64,000 bases of DNA from a bacterium HR33 (lineage in GTDB: Bacteria; Gemmatimonadota; Gemmatimonadetes; Gemmatimonadales; GWC2-71-9). The DNA lies in contig BEIJ01000002.1 in the NCBI GenBank assembly GCA_002923375.1, positions 744,001 through 808,000 of the forward strand. The letters are read 5' to 3'. Position numbers and translations under genes: made by a program. A model generated the notes under the pieces. It saw only the letters and a program-made list of their open reading frames with translations. It was not told where the DNA came from and searched no databases. Shown here in pieces: positions 45,139 to 54,497 of the stretch; positions within the stretch are counted from its first letter, which is position 1; each line of letters opens with the position of its first letter.

Positions 45139-48100
45139 CGTCTCTTCAGTCGAACCTCCGTCTCTAATCGGGCTGTCCGTTCGGGTTCCAGGGTGGCGGA
45201 GGTCCTGGTCTCCACGCTCCTGGCCCCGGCATCGAGCCGGCGTACCAAGACCGGGGTGCTAGCCGGCCCGGCAATGACCTGAAGCGGAGCTTTTCTGATC
45301 GTAGTAGCGGTTCCTCTTCCCAGCTCGCCCCGCTCGTCGCTACCCCAGCAGTAAATCGTGCTGCCGAAGGCACCGCAGGTGTGTACGTAACCAGCTGCGA
45401 CCCGGTTGAACGCCGTGGCGGCCAGCACCCGGGTAGGGACGCTCCGGTCCCCGAACGTGCCGTCGCCTAGCTGCCCCGTAAAGTTGTCCCCCCAACACAT
45501 GAGGACGTCGTCGGAGGTGATCCCGCAGGCATGAGCGCGACCGGTACTGATCGACTTCCACGTGATCTTTCCCGATACCTCCACGGGCGCAGCGCTGGAG
45601 GTCGTGGAGTTGTTACCGAGCTGGCCATTTCCGTTGAAGCCCCAGCAGTACCCCGTTCCCGCGGTGGTGACGCCGCAGGCGAAGCCGTCGCCAGCGCTGA
45701 CCGAAGCAAAGCTGGTCCCGGACGGCATCTGAACCGGGGTCGGCGAGGTAACCGGAGCGGTAGAGGTAGTCCCGTTACCCACGCCCCCAGCGTTGTTGTC
45801 GCCCCAGCAATAGGCCACACCGCTGGTCGAGACCGCGCAGGTGAGCTGCCAGCCGGCGCTCACCTGCTTGAAGGTCTCGGCGGAGGCGACCGCCACCGGA
45901 GTAGAAGAGTTGGTCGTGGTCCCGTTGCCCAGCTCTCCCCTGCCGTTGGCGCCCCAGCAGTAGATCTTGCCGTCCTGTCCCACGCCGCAGCTGTGGAAGT
46001 ATCCCGTGCTTATGGAGGTAAAGGCAACCGGCGAAGCCACCTTCACCGGCGCCAAAGTTCCCGTGGTAGTGCCATCTCCAAGCTGGCCGAAGGTGTTGCT
46101 CCCCCAGCAGTACGCGCTCCCTGCCTCGTCCAAGGCACAGGAATAACCGACACCGGCTCCGACTTCTACGATACCGGTAGTAAGCCCGCTCACGCCCCCC
46201 GGGCTCGCCCGATCGCTGGTGCTGTTGTCACCCAGTTGCCCGGTGCTGTTGAGACCCCAGCAGGCGGCAGCCCCGCCTGTACCGGCGGCGCAGGTGTGGA
46301 GAACGCCCGCGGCCACCCTTCTTGCCGATAGACCGGAAACCGCCACCGGCCCGGTGTGCTCGAACGCCGTCCCGTCGCCCACCTGGCCGTATCCGTTCCA
46401 ACCCCAACAGTAGGCGTTCCCGCTAGTAGCCTCGATCGCGCAGGTGTGGTAGCTCCCCGCGCTCACCGCCTGGAAAGCGATACCCGAAGACACCGCCGTG
46501 GGCTGAGGGCGGTCGATCGTGCTGTTGTCTCCCACCTGGCCGTCAAAATTGTTGCCCCAGCAGTAAGTCGTCCCGGCAGCTATACCGCAGGTGGTGTACA
46601 GGCCCGCCGACAAGGTGCTGAACGTCAGGGATCCGGAGACCGACACGGGAACGTTGGAGTTAGCGAAAGCACCGTTGCCCAGCTGGCCGAAGCCTCCGTG
46701 TCCCCAGCATTTTGCGACGCCCGAAGTCGTCAAGGCGCAGGTGTGGAACCCTCCCACTGCGAGAGCGGTGAAGCTGCTTCCCACCGGCACCGGCACTGCA
46801 CTGCCGGTGTTGGTCCCGTCTCCCAGCTGGCCCGAGCTATTGTCGCCCCAGCAGTAAACCTCCCCCGCCGTCGTAAGCCCGCAGGTGTGTTGCTCGCCCG
46901 CGCCGATTTGCTGGAACGTCAGCCCTCCGGAAACCGCTACCGGCGTGGAAGAGCTCGTCGAGGTGCCGTCCCCCAGCTTGCCGTTGAAATTGGAACCCCA
47001 GCAGTACGCTGTCCCGCCGGTATCCAAAGCGCAGGTGTGAAACCGCCCGGCGGTGATCTTTTGGTACGTTCGGCTACCGGAGACAGCGACGGGAGTGGTC
47101 CGATCTATAGAGCTGCCGTCCCCCAGCTGCCCGTTCCCGTTCCTGCCCCAGCAGTACGCCACTCCGGTAACCGTAAGGGCGCAGCTGTGCAACCCGCCGG
47201 CCGCTACGGTCTGGAACGATTCGCTACTCGAAACCCGCACCGGTGAAGAGAAAGCATTGCCTGAAGTACCGTTGCCCAATTCTCCGAACTCGTTCCTTCC
47301 CCAGCAAGCCACCGTCCCGTCCCCCTTCACCGCGCAGGTGTGATACCTGCCGGCACTCAGCTGCGGCACGGAAAAAGGCGCGACCTTGCAGCCGCTCCCG
47401 GTGTTGTTGGCGCCCGCCTTCACCTGGATCACCAGCTTGTAGTGACCCACCGTGTTGTTGCTCCCGAACACGCGAATGCGATAGTTGCCATCGGCGCTGA
47501 TGGCGATCTTGATCCTGGCATCTGTCGTGTCCGAGGCCAGATCGTCGTTTTCGGCCAGGAACCGCCCAGTGGAGCCGCTAAAGAGCTGCAAGAAACTGTT
47601 CAAGGGGGAACGGGGGGCAAGACGCACCGCCTGCGCCGTGATGGTAAGCGAGTCCCCGTTGCAGTCCTTTAGCTGAAACCAGTCCGAGTCAGTGGCGGGG
47701 TAGATGTTGAGGGAATCCAGCGTGAATCCGCTGCTCGACCCGAACCCCAGGTCGGTCGCCGTGGAAAAGGTGTCGCCGCTAGGCCGCAAGTCTGTGACCA
47801 CCCGCGCGCTCACCGGAGCCCCTGCACGCCCGCCCTGCGAAACCGCCGAATTGACCGCCCGAGCACGAACATAAAAGGTGCCGGTGTCCGTCACGGTCAC
47901 GAAGATGTTGGTGGTGTTGACCGTGCCCCTGAATGGATTGCTGAAGGCAGTGGTTCGATCGACCTCCACTATGTAGCTGGTAGCCCCCGGGACACTCTGG
48001 ATGGTAAACGTGGGACTGAACGACGAGGTGGGCGAAGGGCCCGACAAACTGACGCTAGGCACGAAACTGGCAAAACTGATCGTGGCTGTGGTATTCTGCC

Positions 48101-48476
48101 CCGAACGGACCTCCACCCCACTGGTCTGGCCGAAGTGATCCACTTCGCCGCCCACCAAACCCTCCACGGTCACCGTGTACGTGCCCACGGGCAGCTGGTC
48201 TATCGTCCCCGTGAAATTATTTCCGCTTCGGGTCAGCTGCACCGTCTTGGTGGTGTTCGAGGAAGTGGCTGTAGCCCGAGCGGCCTCCAAATGCGTCATC
48301 GGACCCGCCACCGCCCCGGTCGAAACCCATGCGCCCGATTCCGAAGGAACCACGATCCGCACGGCAATACCACCGGTCCCGTCGGGACGCTCCACATCCT
48401 TGCAGCCGCCTGAGAGGAAGGCGCCCACCAGCACAACGGCTAGGAGGTTGGTATCCAACCTGCTCATCTTATCCAC
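45132..48476 (-). CDS. RCC1-repeat lipoprotein with PPC domain, 14 repeats
   Basis: 1114 residues. Lipoprotein signal ([17 protein letters not shown], Cys near 25); Ig-like or carbohydrate-binding-like strands (30-230); a PPC (pre-peptidase C-terminal) domain (about 235-365: [17 protein letters not shown] ... GNYRIRVFG). Fourteen RCC1-type repeats follow (about 370-1085), each with an HTCA/SCG start and YCWGxNxxGQLGDGT. Fourteen repeats would make two seven-blade propellers, and nearly every repeat carries the same two Cys. It should be a large surface lipoprotein of unknown ligand. The start overlaps the upstream gene (48464), so it is in the kinase operon. Confidence 0.88.
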   Translation of the reverse strand: MDKMSRLDTNLLAVVLVGAFLSGGCKDVERPDGTGGIAVRIVVPSESGAWVSTGAVAGPMTHLEAARATATSSNTTKTVQLTRSGNNFTGTIDQLPVGTYTVTVEGLVGGEVDHFGQTSGVEVRSGQNTTATISFASFVPSVSLSGPSPTSSFSPTFTIQSVPGATSYIVEVDRTTAFSNPFRGTVNTTNIFVTVTDTGTFYVRARAVNSAVSQGGRAGAPVSARVVTDLRPSGDTFSTATDLGFGSSSGFTLDSLNIYPATDSDWFQLKDCNGDSLTITAQAVRLAPRSPLNSFLQLFSGSTGRFLAENDDLASDTTDARIKIAISADGNYRIRVFGSNNTVGHYKLVIQVKAGANNTGSGCKVAPFSVPQLSAGRYHTCAVKGDGTVACWGRNEFGELGNGTSGNAFSSPVRVSSSESFQTVAAGGLHSCALTVTGVAYCWGRNGNGQLGDGSSIDRTTPVAVSGSRTYQKITAGRFHTCALDTGGTAYCWGSNFNGKLGDGTSTSSSTPVAVSGGLTFQQIGAGEQHTCGLTTAGEVYCWGDNSSGQLGDGTNTGSAVPVPVGSSFTALAVGGFHTCALTTSGVAKCWGHGGFGQLGNGAFANSNVPVSVSGSLTFSTLSAGLYTTCGIAAGTTYCWGNNFDGQVGDNSTIDRPQPTAVSSGIAFQAVSAGSYHTCAIEATSGNAYCWGWNGYGQVGDGTAFEHTGPVAVSGLSARRVAAGVLHTCAAGTGGAAACWGLNSTGQLGDNSTSDRASPGGVSGLTTGIVEVGAGVGYSCALDEAGSAYCWGSNTFGQLGDGTTTGTLAPVKVASPVAFTSISTGYFHSCGVGQDGKIYCWGANGRGELGNGTTTNSSTPVAVASAETFKQVSAGWQLTCAVSTSGVAYCWGDNNAGGVGNGTTSTAPVTSPTPVQMPSGTSFASVSAGDGFACGVTTAGTGYCWGFNGNGQLGNNSTTSSAAPVEVSGKITWKSISTGRAHACGITSDDVLMCWGDNFTGQLGDGTFGDRSVPTRVLAATAFNRVAAGYVHTCGAFGSTIYCWGSDERGELGRGTATTIRKAPLQVIAGPASTPVLVRRLDAGARSVETRTSATLEPERTARLETEVRLKRRY

Positions 48477-50254
48477 CTGAAAATGATCGCGGGGTTCGGT
48501 ACCGAGACGCTGATCCCCCCCGGCGAAGTAGTAGTACCTCCTCCGTCGCCCCCGCCTACTCCGTCTTCGCCGCCACCCCCCAACAGCAGCAACGCGGCGG
48601 CACCGGCTCCCCCAATTCCCAGCACCGCTAACAAAATCCCCACTCCTCCGCCCCCACCCCGCCTGACTTGCGGCTCCGACGGCGCAGTGGGCTGGGCCGG
48701 AGGCTCGACCTGGGCTACCGGCTGAAGCGCCAAGCTCAGGCGGTCGGCGACCGAAGGCCGCAGCGTAAACTCGGTCTCTCTCTGCACCTGGCCCCCGGAA
48801 ACCAGCTGAATCCGATATCGTCCCATCGGCCCCGCGAAGGTGAAGGGGAGCACAGCGCTAGTGGCAAGTTCCGGCCACTGCCATCGCTCCAAAGGCTCGA
48901 TCCTCACTTCCGCCCCGGCGAGGTCGGAGCTCAGAACCACAGATCCGTAAGCATGGTTCTCCTGCAAAGCCACCTGGCCTACAGTTAGAAGGTTGGCCGC
49001 ACGCACCGCCCTCCTCGCTCGATCCAGAACGGCAGCGACGCGCTCTCCCCCTACCGCACTCTCAGCGCCGGTCGCCAGGCCCACCACAGCTCCAGCGGCG
49101 TTGACGATCAGCCCTGCATCGAATCCTTCCGGCAACACCTCGGCAAACCCCAATTGTCCAGCGGGTCCCGCCGACAGGGATACCCGAGCAGCCTCAGGCG
49201 CAGCGCAACCCCTGATACCGAAGGCCCACGCCGGCTCTCCGGGAATCACCGTCGCTGCTGTCTCTAGGGAATCGGCCCTGAGGGTAGGCAGCCTCAGCAC
49301 TGCAACATCTGCCTGGACGTCATAGGCGGCGACTCTGATCTCCTCGCCCGCCCGCCGCCCGCCGGCCAACTCCACCTCTACCCGCTCGGCGCCCCGAATG
49401 GAGTGATAAGGTACGAGCAGGAGGCCATCGCGCCCCACGAACGCTCCGGTCGCACAGGTCGGTGCCGTCCCGAACCGATGTACCGTAACCACCGCTAGCT
49501 GCCGGAGGACGGAAGCCCGGACGTCTTCGCTCAGCTCCCCCGGTGCCTCCGCCGGCGGCTGTGCTGGAGGTTGCGGCGCTGGAGGTCGTGCCACTACCGG
49601 GGCCGCCGGCCTGAGCTCGAAACTCACCACCGTCGTAACACCCGGAAGTATCTCCCGCCTGAGCTGCGTAGCCAGGTACCCCTCGGCGCTGGCCTGTATA
49701 GTGTACGTTCCGGCCGGCGCATTGAGACTCTGGCCGCTCTGGATCACACCCACACCTTCCACCAGAACACTCACCGGCTGCGACATTCCGGGCGACTCCA
49801 CCCTCAGGGTTCCCGTCCCCGCTCCGGCGGCGGGAGCAACCCATTCGTACCGGGTGCTGCTCACCGTGTCACCCGGACTTCCAACAGCTATCTCCCGGCG
49901 AGCGGCCCGGGCTGCCTGTACCACCGCCGGGAGGAACGTGATACTGTCCACCGTCGCGTTGGGAGCGAGACGAAGGGCCCAGCGCAGCCATACCCCGGCC
50001 TCCTGCTCCCGCCGCTCCTCGGCGAGTATCTGGGCCAGAAGTTGCACGCCTCGAAACCAGACGCTGTCGGCGGGACCCTCGTTGGGGTTGAGAGCGCTCC
50101 GCAGCAGCTCCATCGCTCGAGCGGTTTCGAACTCGTCGTAGAGACGGAACGCCGCGGCTATCCGCTCGTTGCGAGTCTGCTGCGCCGCCAAAGGCGACCC
50201 TGCCGCCGCGAGCCCCACCAAAGATACCAACGCGAAGGGGAGTATCCGATTCAC
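48464..50254 (-). CDS. PEGA-domain protein with degenerate trypsin-like domain
   Basis: 596 residues. Signal peptide (ILPFALVSLVGLAAAGSPLAAQQ), a helical TPR-like segment (25-120) and a PEGA domain (about 150-220: VSVLVEGVGVIQSGQ ... APAGTYTIQASAEGYLA). After a Pro-rich linker comes an HtrA/trypsin-like domain (about 245-420) with His in VPYHSIRG and Asp in QADVAVLRLP. The nucleophile motif reads GFDAGL, so the catalytic Ser is missing. A second PEGA-like region (425-515) and a C-terminal membrane helix (VGILLAVLGIGGAGAAALLLL) with a Gly-rich tail end it. It lies between the kinase and RCC1 genes with a 3-base gap and an overlap. Confidence 0.78.
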   Translation of the reverse strand: MNRILPFALVSLVGLAAAGSPLAAQQTRNERIAAAFRLYDEFETARAMELLRSALNPNEGPADSVWFRGVQLLAQILAEERREQEAGVWLRWALRLAPNATVDSITFLPAVVQAARAARREIAVGSPGDTVSSTRYEWVAPAAGAGTGTLRVESPGMSQPVSVLVEGVGVIQSGQSLNAPAGTYTIQASAEGYLATQLRREILPGVTTVVSFELRPAAPVVARPPAPQPPAQPPAEAPGELSEDVRASVLRQLAVVTVHRFGTAPTCATGAFVGRDGLLLVPYHSIRGAERVEVELAGGRRAGEEIRVAAYDVQADVAVLRLPTLRADSLETAATVIPGEPAWAFGIRGCAAPEAARVSLSAGPAGQLGFAEVLPEGFDAGLIVNAAGAVVGLATGAESAVGGERVAAVLDRARRAVRAANLLTVGQVALQENHAYGSVVLSSDLAGAEVRIEPLERWQWPELATSAVLPFTFAGPMGRYRIQLVSGGQVQRETEFTLRPSVADRLSLALQPVAQVEPPAQPTAPSEPQVRRGGGGGVGILLAVLGIGGAGAAALLLLGGGGEDGVGGGDGGGTTTSPGGISVSVPNPAIIFRWIR

Positions 50255-50257
50255 GGG

Positions 50258-52249
50258 CTACCTCTCTGGGATCATTCTTATGACCATCCGTACGTTGTCC
50301 CCTGGGCGCAACGTCAGCGTCGTGTCCTTCCTGACAAAACCTTCGCGCTCGAAGACGAAAACATGCACCCCGGGTAACAGTGTGTCTACCCACCGGCTCT
50401 GTTCCCCGTGATCCACTCCGTCGACGATCAGTCTCGCCCAGGGCTGAATGCGAAGCTGCACCGTAGCCAGCCTTTCGGCAGCCGCTGCGCGAGCGCCCTC
50501 GCGGTCAGCGGGGGGTGGCCGCCCAGTTGCGACAGCCGCACCCTGGCTGCGATACACAAGCGTGTGCTCGCGACCGGCGGCTATGTTTATAACTTCCACG
50601 ATAGCGGGATATCCCGCGCCTCCCATGCGGACCGTGTGTTCTCCGGGGGGCAGGTCGAACACAGTTCCTTCTCTCCGACGGCCATCTATGGCGACCATCG
50701 CACCGGAGGGGAGATTCCGAATCACCAGGCGTCCTGTAGTAGGCCTAGCCGCCGGCGGCGGAGTTCGCGCCGGTCCGGCCTGCTGTGGCCCCGCCGCTTG
50801 TCTGCCGGCTGGAGTTGGTTCGCGCGATGCAGCAGCTTGGGTGGTGTCCCCCTGTACCGGCAACGCTGTTCCACCCGCGAGCCCGGCTGCCCCGGCGGTG
50901 GTCTCCGCCGCAGAGGCGGCCGGCGTTGCCGCACCAATCCGGGGGCGGTCGAGGCTGCCTTCGGGCGTGGGCGTTTCAGTACCGGAAGCCCGGGCAGGGG
51001 GCTCCCCTGCGGGTGGCTCTCCTGAACTCGAAGCTCCCTGCTGCATCAGTACCCAGGCGCCAAGCGCCGCGCCGGCGATCACGGCCACGGAAAGCGCGAG
51101 CACAACGGCCTTACCTCTTTTTGGGGCCGGCCTGGCGGCGGGAGGACGCCCCCGAGCGGGTGCTTTAGCCCCAAAATCTCGGGCGGGCGCCTTGGTCGTG
51201 GGAAGCTGAGCCGCCTTTGCCTCGGCGGTGCCCAACATACCCGCCGGCACGGCGACGGTAACGGCGTCGGAGATCTCCGGGGCCGGGGCTTCCAAGGCTC
51301 CCGGCTCTTGCAGAGCGCGGACAAACTCGGTGACGGTGGAGAAACGCGCCTCCGGCTTCTTTTCCAGTGCCTTGTGCACCGCGCGGTAGACGTGCGCCGG
51401 TAGTCCGGGGGCCGACTCTTGGAGGGGTGGAGGCGGCACCATCACGTGTTTGTGCAGTATGTCTATCGCCGAGTCGCCTTCGAACGGGACTTGACCGGAA
51501 AGCATCCGGTAAGCCATTACCCCCACGGAATACTGGTCGGAGCGCCCTGTCACCCCCTTGCCCATTCCCTGTTCGGGCGACATGTAGTATGGGGTTCCCA
51601 CCACCGATCCCGACGCCGTGAGCGTACCCTCGGTAAGCGCTTTGGCGATCCCGAAGTCGGTGACCACCACGCGGTTTCTGGAATCCAGCATGACGTTGGC
51701 AGGCTTGATGTCCCGGTGGATTACTTGCCGCTCATGGGCGTAGTCGAGGGCGTCGGCCACCTGGGAGAGGATCTGAACGGTTTCCTCGAGGCTGAGTTTG
51801 CCCTTCTCCTTTAGGATATCCTCCAGGGATCGCCCCTCGAGGAATTTCATGGCGTACCAGAAGATTCTGCCGCCGGAAGAGATTCGGTAAATGGGTATGA
51901 TGTTGGGATGGTCCAAGGCGGCCGCAGTTTTGGCCTCTCGCATGAAACGCTCGACACCGTGGCCGAAGGTGAGCTCCGGAGGTAGGACCTTGATCGCCAC
52001 TTTTCGCGATAGGTGGATCTCCGTGGCCAGATACACCACCGCCATGCCGCCGCGTCCCAGGAGGCGCTCTATTTCGAACTCTCCGGCGGTGTCCTCCCGC
52101 AAGAGCTGCTCCATGTGGGCGAAGGCGGAGCGGTCCATGGCGGCGGTCGCGGCCGCCTGCCCCTCCGCGTCGGAAACCTGCGAGCCGCAGTTGTGGCAGA
52201 AACGCGCGTCGTCGGGAACGGGCGTCGCGCAGTGGGCGCACTTTATCAC
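50258..52249 (-). CDS. Zinc-ribbon Ser/Thr protein kinase with extracytoplasmic PEGA domains
   Basis: 663 residues from GTG 52249. N-terminal zinc ribbon (KCAHCATPVPDDARFCHNCG), then a Hanks-type kinase (about 58-325): LLGRGGMAVVYLA, VAIKVLPPE, HRDIKPANVMLD, VVTDFGIAKA, YMSPEQGMG, all catalytic residues intact. A membrane helix near 381-404 (VVLALSVAVIAGAALGAWVL), a Pro/Ala/Thr-rich stalk and two PEGA domains (about 510-575 and 595-663) follow outside the membrane. It probably senses an envelope signal through PEGA and phosphorylates cytoplasmic targets. It is the first gene of a three-gene operon. Confidence 0.92.
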   Translation of the reverse strand: MIKCAHCATPVPDDARFCHNCGSQVSDAEGQAAATAAMDRSAFAHMEQLLREDTAGEFEIERLLGRGGMAVVYLATEIHLSRKVAIKVLPPELTFGHGVERFMREAKTAAALDHPNIIPIYRISSGGRIFWYAMKFLEGRSLEDILKEKGKLSLEETVQILSQVADALDYAHERQVIHRDIKPANVMLDSRNRVVVTDFGIAKALTEGTLTASGSVVGTPYYMSPEQGMGKGVTGRSDQYSVGVMAYRMLSGQVPFEGDSAIDILHKHVMVPPPPLQESAPGLPAHVYRAVHKALEKKPEARFSTVTEFVRALQEPGALEAPAPEISDAVTVAVPAGMLGTAEAKAAQLPTTKAPARDFGAKAPARGRPPAARPAPKRGKAVVLALSVAVIAGAALGAWVLMQQGASSSGEPPAGEPPARASGTETPTPEGSLDRPRIGAATPAASAAETTAGAAGLAGGTALPVQGDTTQAAASREPTPAGRQAAGPQQAGPARTPPPAARPTTGRLVIRNLPSGAMVAIDGRRREGTVFDLPPGEHTVRMGGAGYPAIVEVINIAAGREHTLVYRSQGAAVATGRPPPADREGARAAAAERLATVQLRIQPWARLIVDGVDHGEQSRWVDTLLPGVHVFVFEREGFVRKDTTLTLRPGDNVRMVIRMIPER

Positions 52250-52376
52250 AGTGGAACCTCGCCGGTTCTCATCGGCTCCCCAACGTTCGAGGGATCGCCT
52301 CTTCCGCCAACTTTCGCCCCGCAGCGGGACCGCAATGACCCGACAGCTTTCCTTCCCCCGCCAAACCCCGGGCCGC

Positions 52377-54497
52377 TCACTCGCGCCGGCTCGCTGTCAG
52401 CTCGAAGGTGAGCGGCTGGCCTACTATCTCGATCTTGACCAACCTGCGCGGCGCCTCCCGAGTCACGTAGAAGACGAAGGGCTGCGGCGTGCCGCTCACT
52501 TCTACCCGATATACCGGGAAATCGCCCGCCGGAACCGTGAGATCGCTCACACCCGCCACTTTCACCGTGAGGATCCGGGTCCGCTCTTCGGCGGGCTCAA
52601 AGACCGGAAGGGAAAAAGTCGACCCTTCGGCCAAGGGTAGAGCCGCTACCAGAGGCTGAAAAGCACTGGCATCCAGGGTACCCTCCGCCACGGTGGTATC
52701 CACTTCCACCACCCTGGGAGTACCGGCCCTCGGATCCGGCGTTTGGGCCCGCCCCCGCACGCGGCCCCCCTGGTAGCTGACCGCGGTCTCCAGATTCTGG
52801 CCCGCCGCTTGACCGGTCCTTTCCACCGAACGCACCGCGAGAGTGTTGGGATCCAGCCGCACGACCGTCTTCTGGCGCAATCCCACGGCGGCTATGACGG
52901 TCTCCTCGGTGTAGACCAGACTGTCGGGGAAGCGGGCCCACTCGGCCGTCATGTAACCGAAGGGGTTGCCCTGCACTAGCACTTGAAAGGAATCGCGCCC
53001 GGCAACCAGCTGGGCAGGATCGAAGGTTACGGCTTCAGCTTTTGGCTTGAGATCCTCGACTGTCAGCGGCTTGCCCTCGGGATCCACGATCCTGACCGGG
53101 GCGATCTTTACCAGCTTGTCGTATATAGCTTCCCCGTCTCCTACGACCACGATCACTGCCGAGTCCGGCCTGATCACCCGCCGCGCCGCATTGCGAATAT
53201 CAGCGGCGGTTACCGCCGCTAGGCGCTCCCGGTAGCTTCGCAGGTAATCGTCGCCCAAGCCTAGCAGCTTCACTGTGGTTACCTGGGAAGCGATCTGCTG
53301 CGGGGTCTCGATGGACCTGGGGAACGATCCGATGAGATAACCTTTGGCGGCGGCGAGCTCGCTGTCGGGTACAATTTCCGTTCTAAAGCGCCTCAGCTGC
53401 GCCAGAAGCTCGACCAGCGCGCTGTCGGTGACCGGAGTTCTCACCTCGGTATTGGCGGCGAAGAAGCCCGGTCCCGAGCGGCGGGTCACGCTGGAATACG
53501 CGCCGTAGGTCCACCCCTTCTGTTCGCGCAAAATCTTAAAGAGCCGCGCGTCGGTGCCGCCCCCCAGAATGCGGTTCCCTACCGTGATCGCGTAGTAGAC
53601 GGGGTCGCGGGGTCCCATTGCAAGGTTGCCCACCAGAATATTGGACTGAGCCGACCCCGGCCGGTGGACCAGCAGGATTTGCGTGGGGCGCGGGGCGGGC
53701 GGTTCCGGGTCGGAAGCCGCGGTCGGAGCGGACCCGCTCCATCCCCGCAAGTAGCGCTCGAGAAGCTCCCTCGCCCCTGCGAGGGTCATGTCCCCGGCCA
53801 CGATCAGATAGGCTCCGCCCGGCTTGAGCCGCGACCGCGCGAACTGGACCACATCGTCTCGACTCAGCGCCGCCAGAGAGCTCTCGGTCATAGATCTGCC
53901 GTAGGGATGATCCCCATAGAGCTCCCGCGCGAAAAACCTACGGGCCAGCGTCCCGGGGTCCGACTTTTCCAATTGCAACTGAGACTGGAACCGCCTCACG
54001 GCCAGATCGAACTCGCTTTGAGGAAAGGAAGCGTTGAGCAAGACGTCCGCGAGCAGCTCGAGGGCCAGTTCGACATGGTCGGTGAGAACCGTGCTGGAGA
54101 CCGTGAACCAGTCGGCTCCCGCCGTCGCGCTCAGCGATCCGCCGACTCCTTCTATGGCAGCGGCGATTTGATCGGCCGTGCGGCTCGGTGTTCCTTTGGT
54201 GAGCAGCGCCGCCGTCAACTCCGCCAGCCCTTCTTTGCCGGCGGGGTCGTAGCGGGATCCTGCGGGGAACGCCAGCGAGAGACTGACAATCGGGAGCTCG
54301 TGGTTCTCCACCAAAATGACCTGCACCCCGTTGGAGAGCCGCACTTCTTGGAACGGGGGGAACTGCATCGGGCGCAGCGGCGCCGCCGGGGGCGGGCTGG
54401 GCGGAAACTGAGCTCCGGCCGTCCGCGGTATCCACCAGCCGAGCGCCGGCAGCAGCGCACAGGCTGCGGTAACGGAGAGGCGAGCGCGGCGGATCAT
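52377..54497 (-). CDS. M16 peptidase homologue, zinc motif lost, with C-terminal DUF3108-like domain
   Basis: 706 residues with a signal peptide. Two M16-type halves (about 45-490) start with LSNGVQVILVENHELPIVSLSLAFPAGS, but the position of the HxxEH zinc motif reads GLAEL, so this chain cannot bind the catalytic zinc. A C-terminal beta domain follows (about 545-706: VVRLDPNTLAVRSVERTG ... FVFYVTREAPRRLVKIEI) resembling DUF3108 lipid/envelope-type domains. It is probably the non-catalytic partner of the M16 protein encoded just upstream (ATGA overlap). Confidence 0.85.
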   Translation of the reverse strand: MIRRARLSVTAACALLPALGWWIPRTAGAQFPPSPPPAAPLRPMQFPPFQEVRLSNGVQVILVENHELPIVSLSLAFPAGSRYDPAGKEGLAELTAALLTKGTPSRTADQIAAAIEGVGGSLSATAGADWFTVSSTVLTDHVELALELLADVLLNASFPQSEFDLAVRRFQSQLQLEKSDPGTLARRFFARELYGDHPYGRSMTESSLAALSRDDVVQFARSRLKPGGAYLIVAGDMTLAGARELLERYLRGWSGSAPTAASDPEPPAPRPTQILLVHRPGSAQSNILVGNLAMGPRDPVYYAITVGNRILGGGTDARLFKILREQKGWTYGAYSSVTRRSGPGFFAANTEVRTPVTDSALVELLAQLRRFRTEIVPDSELAAAKGYLIGSFPRSIETPQQIASQVTTVKLLGLGDDYLRSYRERLAAVTAADIRNAARRVIRPDSAVIVVVGDGEAIYDKLVKIAPVRIVDPEGKPLTVEDLKPKAEAVTFDPAQLVAGRDSFQVLVQGNPFGYMTAEWARFPDSLVYTEETVIAAVGLRQKTVVRLDPNTLAVRSVERTGQAAGQNLETAVSYQGGRVRGRAQTPDPRAGTPRVVEVDTTVAEGTLDASAFQPLVAALPLAEGSTFSLPVFEPAEERTRILTVKVAGVSDLTVPAGDFPVYRVEVSGTPQPFVFYVTREAPRRLVKIEIVGQPLTFELTASRRE

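Noticed and set aside
52249-52290. Leaderless promoter for the kinase gene (TTGGGG-N17-GAGGTT)
   Set aside because: Both boxes are poor, and GAGG at 7 bases before the GTG is a normal ribosome site.
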